The notes: generated from the sequence alone by a model not told the origin. A stretch of 7,523 nt of DNA from Deltaproteobacteria bacterium (GCA_016874945.1 VGSO01000138.1:1-7523); one strand, 5' to 3'; shown: positions 1 to 7,359, counted from the first letter of the stretch. Program-made: numbers and translations.

Positions 1-1
1 T

Positions 2-115
2 GACCGCACTCCCAGAAGGTGGCAAAGAAGGACACCAGCTATGGCGGCTGGCTTGTCAAACCATATCTGGTCTCTTCGAGAATTAATGTCTAGAAAATTA
101 TTTATCAACCACTAA
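2..115 (+). CDS. C-terminal fragment of an insertion-sequence transposase (5' end outside window)
   Basis: Reading from base 2 gives 37 codons ending at TAA 113-115, with no start codon needed because the frame runs off the left edge. The peptide contains TPAMAAGLSNHIWSLREL, which resembles the conserved C-terminal tail (TPAMAAGLxxHxWxLxEL) that I recall from DDE-type IS transposases. Only this tail is visible, so the IS family, the catalytic residues and whether the gene is intact cannot be judged. No clear IS end was found between the stop codon and the next gene; a 10-bp palindrome GGTCATGACC (118-127) lies there but has no partner. The family call rests on one motif and is moderate. Confidence 0.55.
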   Translation, partial: DRTPRRWQRRTPAMAAGLSNHIWSLRELMSRKLFINH

Positions 116-199
116 AGGGTCATGACCGATTTTTTAATCAGGAGCATAAATTCCTATGAAACTCACTTATGACCCCCGCTATAATATCGCCTATATCAG

Positions 200-216
200 G
201 AGCCTCTTGCAAAATT
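200..216. repeat. Left terminal inverted repeat of the MITE
   Basis: Seventeen bases matching without mismatch the reverse complement of 478-494. Pairing stops at the next base inward (A217 against G477) and outward (G199 against T495), which fixes the repeat length. Its inner end supplies the TAG stop that truncates the host gene. Confidence 0.9.
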
Positions 217-218
217 AG

Positions 219-269
219 GTAGCCGCAGGCTTCAGCCTGCGCCGGCACAGGCTGGAAAGCCTGTGCTAC
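219..269. repeat. Nested palindromic repeat (two hairpins closed by an outer stem) inside the MITE
   Basis: An outer stem GTAGC (219-223) / GCTAC (265-269) encloses two hairpins: GCAGGC-TTCA-GCCTGC (225-240) and GCACAGGCT-GGAA-AGCCTGTGC (245-266). The outer and second stems overlap by two bases, so they would compete at the base. This GTAGC...GCAGGCTTCAGCCTGC type of sequence is familiar as a short dispersed palindrome in many bacterial genomes; that comparison is from memory. It may be a small repeat that landed in, or was captured by, the element. Confidence 0.7.
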
Positions 270-336
270 TGAATCCGAGTTTCTGGTTTTTTCAACAAGA
301 ATTCGTTGTTAACCTACTGATTTAGGAAAGGAAATT

Positions 337-351
337 GTGGGCAGTGCCCAC
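337..351. repeat. Short perfect palindrome inside the MITE
   Basis: GTGGGCA (337-343) and TGCCCAC (345-351) are perfect inverted repeats around a single G. The wider string resembles another dispersed GTGGGCANTGCCCAC-type repeat that I recall from several bacterial phyla. No function is assigned. Confidence 0.5.
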
Positions 352-362
352 CCTGCATTTTT

Positions 363-387
363 CCTTGGCGCCCTTTGCGCCTTGGCG
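363..387. repeat. CCTTGGCG direct repeat, 17-bp period, inside the MITE
   Basis: CCTTGGCG occurs at 363-370 and 380-387, separated by CCCTTTGCG. The reverse complement has the CGCCAAGGCGCAAAGGGCGCC style of a common dispersed non-coding repeat (recalled, not searched). Confidence 0.45.
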
Positions 388-477
388 AGAAATAATATCA
401 TTTGGTTGCGGCAAAAGGCCGCGATGTGCTACCGGATATTTCTTTAAGCAACATAGGAAAATCGCAGCCTCAAAATG

Positions 478-494
478 AATTTTGCAAGAGGCTC
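478..494. repeat. Right terminal inverted repeat of the MITE
   Basis: Exact reverse complement of 200-216, directly followed by the second TCAG copy (495-498). It is open in the frame of the downstream host-gene remnant and offers a TTG codon at 482 from which the remnant might be translated. Confidence 0.9.
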
Positions 495-703
495 TCAGGT
501 TACATGAAAAAACCGCCCAGGTGGAGACTGTCCGGGTCAGCGAAGAACTTAATGTAGACATGGCTCCGGACGGCACCATTTTTGGCATAGAGTTGCTGAA
601 CGCCAACGACCAGCTTCTGGGGATGGATCAGGGAAAGCTGGTGATAATCAACGAAGCTCGGGGCGATCGCCAGGAGATTACCCTAGGTTAACTTGCGTCC
701 TTC

Positions 704-743
704 GCGTTCATCGGCGGATAGCAACCAAACCGCCGATGAACGC
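704..743. terminator. 14-bp inverted repeat between convergent genes, possible two-way terminator
   Basis: GCGTTCATCGGCGG (704-717) and CCGCCGATGAACGC (730-743) are perfect complements with a 12-base loop. The repeat lies 12 bases after the stop of the + strand DUF2283 remnant and 14 bases beyond the stop of the - strand phosphotransferase gene, so it could end both transcripts. Neither side has a U-tract, so a classic intrinsic terminator is not shown. It may instead be a dispersed palindromic repeat with a role in mRNA 3'-end stability. Weaker pairing continues outward (TTGCGT at 693-698 against the reverse complement of the bases around 751-757). Confidence 0.5.
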
Positions 744-757
744 CGATAAACGCAAAT

Positions 758-3343
758 TTACTGCTCGGCCAACTTCTCCAAATCCTTACCGATTTTTTCC
801 CGGTAATACTCCACGTCGGCGTCGTTGAGCATAATCATGTCCAACTGGCGGGTGTGGATGGTGAGGTAGCCTAACAGGCGCAGGCGGGACAGCATGAAAT
901 CCTGGGGCTCGCCTTCCAGCCGGGCGAAGAGAGCGTCCTCCTTGACCTCCACCAAAAAGTGGTAGCGCTGGAGAAAATCCGCCACCATCCTGGCCCGCAG
1001 CACCCTCCGGGGGTAGTCCGCGGCCCCGCCCTTGAACGCGAAACGCAGGTAATTCTCGTAGGGCTTGTCCCCCACCAGGGCCTCCACCGTGGAAAAGTGG
1101 AACCCCAGGCGGGAGGTGAGGTTGCAGAAGTCCTTGGAAATCATGAAGTAGTTCTGGTTGCCGAAGATGGTGCCCCCGGCCGCGGCCAGATTGGGGTCCG
1201 TGGCCGCGCCCATGACGATGGACAGGAATCCCCGGGCGTCCACCGGCGGCGGGCCTTCCCAGGGCGCCGCGGTGATGCCCTGCCACAAGGCCAGCATGGG
1301 TTGGGAGGCGATGTTGTCCAATTCCACCTCTGCCTTGGGAACATCCTCCTTGAAGCCGTCTTCCAGGTTAAGGACCCACCACTGCATGGGCACCGCGGTC
1401 TTCAGCCGCTTGATGAAGAACTTGGCATGGGCCGGTTGCTTGTCAAAGGCGAACATCTCTTTCACCGCCACTTCGTGGGAGAAGCGGGTGATGTCATGAA
1501 GCGTCCGGCATTTCTGGGGCTTGAAGTCGGGGCTTTCCGGGTTGGTGAGGTTTAAGGGGTTGATTAGGGTCATGACTTCCTTGAGGGTGGCGTGCACCGG
1601 AGTGCCCAGCATCAGCCCCTGGCGCACATTGGCCAGGCGCAGTAACTCCTCCACCCGGCCTTCGTAAACGGCCTGTCCGTCGGCGTCCACAGTCACCATC
1701 TCTCCCGGGGCCAGGCGCTGGGTGGCATCGCCGGTGTTAAAAAGGGCCGGAATGCCGAATTCCCGGGCCACGTTGGCCAGGTGGCCGGTTATGCCCCCCC
1801 GGTCAGTGACCACTGCCGCGGCCCGGGACAGCAGGGCGGCCCAGCCGGGGTGGGCGAAGGCCGTGACCAGCACCGCGCCCTCGGGAAACTGCAAGAGATC
1901 CAGGTTGGTTTTCACCAGATAAACCGGGCCTGCGGCCACCCCGGGGCTGGCGGTGTCCCCGCCCCGGAGCCGGGCCGGGTGGTCGCCGGCCACGATTGCC
2001 CCCGTCTCCTGCCGGACCGGGGTTATCTGCTTCAGGGGGCGGCTCTGGAGGATGAGGATCTTTCCGTCTTTATCCAGGCACCATTCCACGTCCTGGGGCG
2101 CCTGGAAATACTCTTCCAGGGTTAGGGCCAGGCGGGCCAGGGCCACGGCCTGCTCGTCGGTAAGGGCCGGCTCCCGGCCTTGATCATCTTCTGCCATCAT
2201 GGTGCCTTCCCGGGGGAGGCACACGGCTTTCTGTTTCTTGTCTTGAATATCTTTGCGGATGACTGCCGGCGGCTCGGCCCGGGAAACCACGAAGAGGTCC
2301 GGAGTCACCGAGCCGTCCACCACGGTCTTGGGGAGGCCGTGGACCGCGTTGATCAGCACCTGGTCCCGGCGAATGTCCGTGGGGTCCCGGGAATACATGA
2401 CCCCCCCGGCCGCGGCCTCCACCATTTCCATGCAGCCCACGCACATGGCCACGTCCTCGTCCCGGAGGCCCTTATGGAGGCGGTAGCTCACCGCGGTGAG
2501 GGCGTACTTGCTGGCCAGGATCTCTTTATAAACCGTAAGAATGTTTTCCCGGCAGACGTTGAGCTCCGAGCGGTACTGGCCGGCAAAGGAGGTCTCCGCG
2601 GCGTCTTCCCCGATGGCGCTGGAGCGCAGGGCCACCCGGACGCCGGGGCTGGCCCGATCCTCCAGTTCGCAGCAGGCCCGGAAGACGGCCTCCATCAGGG
2701 GCGGAGGCATCTCTCCCCCGATGATGAGCATCTGAATTTCCGAACTCCGCCGATAAAGGTCGTCGATGTCCTCCACTTCCAGGGTCTGGAGGCGGCGGTT
2801 GATTTCATCGTGGAGCAGATTATAGTTCAGGAACTGCTCATAAGCCGCGGCGGTGATAACGAAGCCATCGGGAACCAATATTTCCGGGAGCTGGGTCTTG
2901 ATTTCCCCCAGATTGGCCATTTTGCCGCCCACCCCGTCGGCCATGTCCCGGCGGACCTGGGTAAGGGGAAGCACCAGGTCCATGATGGGGGGGAGGTCCC
3001 GCTTTTTCAGGACTTCATCGATGGACTTCTCGATACTGGAGAAGACCGGCTCCAGGGCCTGGTATTTGCCTTTGGAAAGCTCGTTCAGGTATTTGATGAT
3101 GGAGTAGACATTGACGCAGATCGCCGTGGCGTGGGAACGGATAAAGGTCATTCCGAAGCTGTGGTTGCCCTGGAGCGCGGACTCCATGTCGGTCATGAGT
3201 TGGAGTGCGGTGTTGTTAGCCGCCAGGAGCAGTTTAAAGGCGTGGTAGCGAGCCTTGAACGCGGCCCGCAACCCCTCCACGGACATCTCGGAAGGTTTCT
3301 CCCGATGAAAATAACCCTTCAGACGCTTTAAGAGATTGGCCAT
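758..3343 (-). CDS. PPDK/PEP-synthase-like phosphotransferase with N-terminal helical and unusual C-terminal domain
   Basis: The protein has 861 residues. Residues 1-120 form a mostly helical extension. Residues ~125-440 are a PPDK-type ATP-grasp domain: GVGGKMANLGE (137-147), VALRSSAIGEDAAETSFAGQ (237-256), GGVMYSRDP (313-321) and the closing DVEWCLDKDGKILILQSRP (418-436). Residues ~460-560 are the swivelling phospho-histidine domain, GGITGHLANVAREFGIPAL, with His521 as the predicted phosphorylated residue. Canonical PEP synthase and PPDK continue with a PEP/pyruvate barrel carrying a catalytic Cys; none is seen here. Instead ~300 residues follow with WWVLNLEDGF (655-664), ENYLRFAFKGGAADYPRR (763-780) and TRQLDM (831-836). 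By family logic the protein should move phosphate from ATP to His521 and then to an unidentified acceptor. The name PpsA is therefore not safe. No strong ribosome binding site precedes the ATG (only TTGGA); the start is chosen by frame length. It may be the last gene of the operon beginning at 4178, but a 131-bp gap separates it from the zinc-ribbon gene. Confidence 0.9.
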   Translation of the reverse strand: MANLLKRLKGYFHREKPSEMSVEGLRAAFKARYHAFKLLLAANNTALQLMTDMESALQGNHSFGMTFIRSHATAICVNVYSIIKYLNELSKGKYQALEPVFSSIEKSIDEVLKKRDLPPIMDLVLPLTQVRRDMADGVGGKMANLGEIKTQLPEILVPDGFVITAAAYEQFLNYNLLHDEINRRLQTLEVEDIDDLYRRSSEIQMLIIGGEMPPPLMEAVFRACCELEDRASPGVRVALRSSAIGEDAAETSFAGQYRSELNVCRENILTVYKEILASKYALTAVSYRLHKGLRDEDVAMCVGCMEMVEAAAGGVMYSRDPTDIRRDQVLINAVHGLPKTVVDGSVTPDLFVVSRAEPPAVIRKDIQDKKQKAVCLPREGTMMAEDDQGREPALTDEQAVALARLALTLEEYFQAPQDVEWCLDKDGKILILQSRPLKQITPVRQETGAIVAGDHPARLRGGDTASPGVAAGPVYLVKTNLDLLQFPEGAVLVTAFAHPGWAALLSRAAAVVTDRGGITGHLANVAREFGIPALFNTGDATQRLAPGEMVTVDADGQAVYEGRVEELLRLANVRQGLMLGTPVHATLKEVMTLINPLNLTNPESPDFKPQKCRTLHDITRFSHEVAVKEMFAFDKQPAHAKFFIKRLKTAVPMQWWVLNLEDGFKEDVPKAEVELDNIASQPMLALWQGITAAPWEGPPPVDARGFLSIVMGAATDPNLAAAGGTIFGNQNYFMISKDFCNLTSRLGFHFSTVEALVGDKPYENYLRFAFKGGAADYPRRVLRARMVADFLQRYHFLVEVKEDALFARLEGEPQDFMLSRLRLLGYLTIHTRQLDMIMLNDADVEYYREKIGKDLEKLAEQ

Positions 3344-3356
3344 TTTTCCAAGGATC

Positions 3357-3381
3357 AGCGGTCAGGGATTAGCGGTCAGGG
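3357..3381. repeat. AGCGGTCAGGG tandem pair upstream of the phosphotransferase gene
   Basis: AGCGGTCAGGG occurs at 3357-3367 and 3371-3381, a 14-base period, just upstream of the ATG at 3343. It lies in the 131-bp gap 3344-3474, in which I found no convincing promoter, terminator or gene. The pair could be an operator or only a dispersed low-complexity repeat. Confidence 0.4.
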
Positions 3382-3474
3382 CCAACCAGGCGATTTCTGG
3401 GGAGAAGCTCAAGGGCCCTGCCTTTTCCTCGTTTCAAAGCTCGTAAACATCAGGCTCAGGAAATGACCCTCAGC

Positions 3475-3666
3475 TTATGACCGGGGCCTCATTTCCATTT
3501 TCATACTCGCTATCTTTCTATTATTAGACTGCTTGACGGGGGATTGTTTTGCCAGGGGGGAGGTCTGCGTCTGGGCGGACAAACAAGGCAAACACACACT
3601 TCCCTTCCCCGTCCAAACAAACAAGCCCTTTGTTTCGCCACAAACACAGCAACTACTATTGACCAT
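3475..3666 (-). CDS. Small zinc-ribbon-like protein (CxxC...CxxC)
   Basis: The product has 63 residues. Near the N-terminus, CCVCGETKGLFVWTGKGSVC is followed by LPC, giving Cys pairs at 7/10 and 24/27. This spacing of two CxxC knuckles suits binding of one zinc ion in a zinc ribbon. The C-terminal half is polar, rich in Lys, Gln and Ser, and probably unstructured. A good ribosome binding site (GAGAGGAG) ends 9 bases before the ATG, and it begins right at the stop of the 30-codon frame 3682-3774, which suggests translational coupling. I do not recognise a named family. The zinc site could mediate protein or nucleic-acid binding. Codon use is AT-richer than in the flanking large genes. Both the Cys pattern and the ribosome binding site argue for a real gene. 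Confidence 0.65.
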   Translation of the reverse strand: MVNSSCCVCGETKGLFVWTGKGSVCLPCLSAQTQTSPLAKQSPVKQSNNRKIASMKMEMRPRS

Positions 3667-3681
3667 CGCATGAGTCTCCTC

Positions 3682-3774
3682 TCAAGCAGCCTGTTTCAAT
3701 AGCTCAATTGGTTTGCCTTTCGAAAGGTCAATGGCGGATTTGCCACCTTCCCTTATGTCTGCGGGTTTTTCCAC
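3682..3774 (-). CDS. Possible 30-residue microprotein overlapping the receiver gene end
   Basis: A GTG at 3774, preceded by AGAAGG at six bases' spacing, opens a frame ending at TGA 3684-3682. The product runs MEKPADIREGGKSAIDLSKG and then KPIELLKQAA; it is hydrophilic with a probable C-terminal helix. The frame overlaps the last 22 bases of the receiver gene in another frame. Its stop abuts the ribosome binding site of the zinc-ribbon gene, an arrangement typical of translationally coupled operon genes. The peptide looks protein-like, but the frame is too short for coding statistics. It could be the remnant tail of a longer, frameshifted C-terminus of the receiver gene. A 12-bp perfect palindrome CCTTTCGAAAGG (3716-3727) lies inside and could alternatively be a regulatory site. 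Confidence 0.4.
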   Translation of the reverse strand: MEKPADIREGGKSAIDLSKGKPIELLKQAA

Positions 3775-4178
3775 TCCCCGCCTTCTTTGGAGCCAGCAAG
3801 TCCCGGAGAGGAATTTTTGCCGAATACCTCTGCCACCACCCCCTTGAGTCGGGCCGGGTCCCCTCCCTTTTCCAGGAACACGGTGGCCAGGGAAGAGCCG
3901 TTGTGGTTCACCGACTCCGGCAGGCAGGAGTGAATCACCACCGGCACCGGAGGCCGGCGGGTCTTAAGGCGGGCCAGGACCTCCAGTTCCATGACGTAGG
4001 GCACTTCCAGGTCCAGGATGATCAGGTCCGGGGGAGTCTCCCGATCCAGGCACAGCAGCACTTCCCGCCCGTCCCCGGCCACCTCCACCTGGTAGCCTTC
4101 CGCGGTCAACTCCCGGCGCAGGAATTCCCGCACATGCCGGTTACGATCCGCAATCAAAATCCTGAAACGCTGCACCAC
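3753..4178 (-). CDS. Stand-alone response regulator receiver-domain protein
   Basis: The product is about 141 residues, a single CheY-like receiver with no output domain. Counting from GTG 4178, the phosphoacceptor is Asp56 in PDLIILDLEVP. Ser84 stands in the usual Thr/Ser position (PVVIHS) and Lys104 is the conserved lysine (FLEKGG). The N-terminal acidic pair is reduced to ILIADRNRHVREFL: Asp11 is kept, but the second acid is replaced by Arg12, which may weaken Mg2+ binding. The last ~35 residues are a low-complexity tail. The frame is open back to TTG 4199, but the sigma-54 promoter at 4203-4219 predicts a transcript start near 4192, after that codon. GTG 4178 (or 4175), preceded by GGGGTGA, is therefore the better start. 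As first gene of the presumed sigma-54-driven operon, it may act as a phosphate sink or adaptor, or bind a partner protein. Confidence 0.85.
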   Translation of the reverse strand: MVQRFRILIADRNRHVREFLRRELTAEGYQVEVAGDGREVLLCLDRETPPDLIILDLEVPYVMELEVLARLKTRRPPVPVVIHSCLPESVNHNGSSLATVFLEKGGDPARLKGVVAEVFGKNSSPGLAGSKEGGEWKNPQT

Positions 4179-4202
4179 AGGCTTCACCCCACACCACAAG
4201 GG

Positions 4203-4219
4203 AGCAAAGCCTATGCCAA
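4203..4219 (-). promoter_or_regulatory. Sigma-54 (RpoN) promoter upstream of the receiver gene
   Basis: On the minus strand the bases read TTGGCATAGGCTTTGCT. This fits the sigma-54 consensus YTGGCAYRNNNNTTGCW at every defined position, with GG at 4217-4216 and GC at 4205-4204 spaced by exactly ten bases. The predicted transcript start is near 4192, giving a short leader of about 14 bases before GTG 4178. A sigma-54 activator gene ends only about 180 bases upstream and is the obvious candidate regulator. The match is seen in the sequence; activity is inferred. Confidence 0.8.
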
Positions 4220-4262
4220 TGAAAGGAAAAGTCGCTGGAAGTATAAGGGGCTTAAATTACTT

Positions 4263-4352
4263 GGGAATAATCTGGAGAGCAGGTTTGTCAGGTGTTGCCG
4301 GAATAAGCCGGCGTGTCGCCATTTTTTACAGTTTGTAAAAACGGGAATAATC
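4263..4352. repeat. Direct repeats GGGAATAATC in the intergenic control region
   Basis: GGGAATAATC occurs at 4263-4272 and 4343-4352, exactly 80 bp apart, with a partial copy CGGAATAAG at 4299-4307. All lie between the activator gene and the sigma-54 promoter, so they could be protein-binding sites on the enhancer-promoter loop. They may also be chance in AT-richer DNA. No clear IHF consensus was seen. Confidence 0.35.
4323..4341. promoter_or_regulatory. Palindrome, candidate upstream activator site for the sigma-54 regulator
   Basis: TTTTTACA (4323-4330) and TGTAAAAA (4334-4341) are perfect inverted repeats around GTT. The centre is about 140 bp upstream of the predicted sigma-54 start, a usual distance for an enhancer bound by a dimer of an NtrC-family activator with a Fis-type HTH. 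The alternative is a weak A/T hairpin ending the activator transcript, 61 bases after its stop codon; the all-A/T base of the stem makes a strong terminator unlikely. Other small inverted repeats nearby are GCCGG/CCGGC (4297-4312) and CCCATGGG (4355-4362). Confidence 0.5.
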
Positions 4353-4401
4353 CACCCATGGGGCAGATTGACACCAATTTTATATGTGTGAAATCTGTGG
4401 A

Positions 4402-5819
<1,418 letters not shown>

Positions 5820-5835
<16 letters not shown>

Positions 5836-7304
5836 TCGTCCCCTTCCCTGATGGGCAGGGTGATGATGAAGGCGGCGCCCTCATTCTCCCGGGATTCCAG
5901 GGCCAGGCTGCCGCCGTGCTCTTCCACGATGCGGGAGGCGATGCTCAGGCCCAGGCCGGTGCCCTCTTCCTTGGTGCTGTAGAAGGGTTGAAAGACTTTG
6001 TCTTGAATGGACGGGGGAATCCCCGGCCCATTGTCCGTCACTTGGAGGACCACGGCCCGGCCCCCGGGTTCGACTATCACTTCTTCGGAAATGGTGACCT
6101 GGCCCCCGCCGGGCATGGCCTCGCAGGCGTTGACCAGCAGGTTCACCAGAACCTCTTTCAACTGCTCCGGATCGGCCAGGATTTCCGGCAGCGCCCCCAT
6201 ACGCTTCACCTCCACCTTAACTCCGTACAGGTCCAGGCGGTGGCGCAGGAGCTGGAGGGTCATGTCCACCACCTCCGAAGGGTTGATCCAGGCCATCTTC
6301 AGTTTGGGGGGCCGGGAAAATTCCAGGAAGTTGCGGACAATGGCGTCGATGTGGCGGATTTCCTCGGAGATCACCTCAAAGTCTTCCTTCTGGGCGGGGG
6401 AGGGCTGGAGGTGGCGCTCCATGGAAAAGAGCCGCATCTTCACGGAGGTCAGGGGATTGCGGATGGAATGGGCCACCCCGGCCGCGAGCTTCCCCACCAT
6501 GGCCCACTTCTCCGACTGGAGGAGATACTCCTGGCTTCGCTCCAACTGGGTCTGGGCCTGGTCCACGTCGTCCATGAGCCGGTGCACCCGGCGGCTGAGG
6601 GCCTTGACTTCGTCGGACGACACTTTGGCCGGATTGGTAGGCGGACCCGTTTCCAGAGCCAACCGGCGGATGGGCTCCAGGATCTGCTTGAGCAGAATAT
6701 AGGCCAGGACCAGGGCCAGAACCACCACGCTGGGCATGATGATCAGGGCCAGGGTGTTGATGAACCGGGCTCGCGTCTGGCTCTCGGTGCGGGCCCGGTT
6801 GATGGCATATTCCTGGATCAACTGGTAACGTTCGCAAAGGTCCGAAAGCTCATTGAATTGGAGGCGCACTCCCTGGTGCAGCCGGGCCCCCTCTTCCCGG
6901 TCTCCTTCCCGGTAAAGCAGGAGCACTTGGTTGCGGGCCTCAATATAGCGGGTGTAACGGGAGCCGATGTCGTTGAGGATCTCCCGCATGGGTTCCGTGT
7001 AAGCCGATTTTCTGGCCTTTTCGAGCCACTCCAGGAAAGTTTGGTGGTACTGGTCCAACTGCTTCAGCCACTGGGGATTGGCGTCCAGAAAATAATAAGT
7101 GGCGAAGCCTTTTTGCGCCAGCAGTGCGGCTTCCAATTCCGCCGCGGCTTGAAAGGACCTGACGTTGTTGTCCACCAGGGAGGTGAACAGGGTATCCATG
7201 GCTTCGTTATGCCAGATGGTGACCAGTCCGCCTCCCAGGGTGGTCAATACCAGGGCCGCCAGGATGATGAAGATTCGGGACCTGAGACTGAGGCGTTTCC
7301 ACAT
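5820..7304 (-). CDS. Membrane-bound sensor histidine kinase
   Basis: The protein has 494 residues. Transmembrane helix 1 (about 11-30) and helix 2 (about 182-205) bracket a ~150-residue periplasmic region that looks all-helical, like a four-helix-bundle (MCP-type) sensor. A HAMP-like linker (~205-258) with KQILEPIRRLA follows, then a coiled coil. The dimerisation/phosphoacceptor helix is GVAHSIRNPLTSVKMR with His279. The ATPase domain shows the N box NLLVNACEAM (Asn392), G1 DNGPGIP (424-430), the F region VFQPFYSTKEEG and G2 GTGLGL (449-453). The residue after His279 is Ser, where Glu is usual in AHEIRNPL. The kinase overlaps the sigma-54 activator gene and probably phosphorylates Asp52 of that protein. 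It should sit in the inner membrane. No ribosome binding site is seen before ATG 7304; the start is chosen because the first helix begins soon after a basic N-terminus. Confidence 0.93.
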
Positions 7305-7359
7305 GTTAGTACTACTACGTTAATTTGATTTTAAGTAACCCATAACCATGCGTTATTTC

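Larger units (their letters stand above)
200..494. mobile_element. Non-autonomous MITE-like element with 17-bp perfect inverted termini
   Basis: The ends GAGCCTCTTGCAAAATT (200-216) and AATTTTGCAAGAGGCTC (478-494) are exact reverse complements. They are flanked by TCAG on both sides (196-199 and 495-498), a 4-bp target duplication. The element is 295 bp and has no credible coding region, so it must be moved by a transposase encoded elsewhere. It sits in the DUF2283 gene, and precise excision restores the frame, which independently proves the boundaries. The inside holds several hairpins and short repeats annotated separately. A terminus beginning GAG and a 4-bp duplication would suit an IS5- or IS1182-like transposase, but that assignment is a guess. 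The transposase fragment at the left edge is not shown to be related. Confidence 0.9.
156..691 (+). pseudogene. DUF2283 family protein gene disrupted by a 295-bp inserted element
   Basis: The gene starts at ATG 156, with AGGAG at 140-144 as ribosome binding site. It reads MKLTYDPRYNIAYIR, the typical N-terminus of DUF2283 proteins, then enters the inserted element and stops after five more codons (TAG 216-218). The rest of the gene resumes at 499 and ends at TAA 689-691. Deleting 200-494 plus one copy of the TCAG duplication joins the parts in frame into a 78-residue protein. Its rejoined segment reads YIRLHEKTAQVETVRVSEE, followed by a region with the DMAPDGTIFGIELL pattern usual in this family. 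The molecular function of DUF2283 is unknown; such genes are often found as small accessory genes. The 3' piece could be translated alone from TTG 482 inside the right terminal repeat (69 codons), giving a protein lacking the first beta strand. The family call is from remembered sequence pattern. Confidence 0.85.

Noticed and set aside
118..127. Palindrome GGTCATGACC between the transposase fragment and the DUF2283 gene
   Set aside because: It has no partner repeat and no duplication beside it, so it cannot be called an IS end or operator.
322..606. 94-codon frame on the - strand
   Set aside because: It crosses the right boundary of the MITE into the DUF2283 remnant on the opposite strand, so it arose by the insertion and is unlikely to be a gene.
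2180..3331. Open frame of 383 codons on the + strand
   Set aside because: It is antisense to the phosphotransferase gene, whose motifs are clear. Its product is rich in His, Gly and Asp as expected for a shadow frame in GC-rich DNA.
4297..4312. GCCGG/CCGGC hairpin after the activator gene as terminator
   Set aside because: The stem is only five base pairs, and no U-tract follows on the minus strand.
3708..4391. Open frame of 227 codons on the + strand
   Set aside because: It runs opposite the receiver gene and through the sigma-54 control region; the peptide has no domain features.
5916..7328. Open frame of 470 codons on the + strand
   Set aside because: Antisense shadow of the histidine kinase gene. 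Length alone is not evidence in GC-rich DNA.
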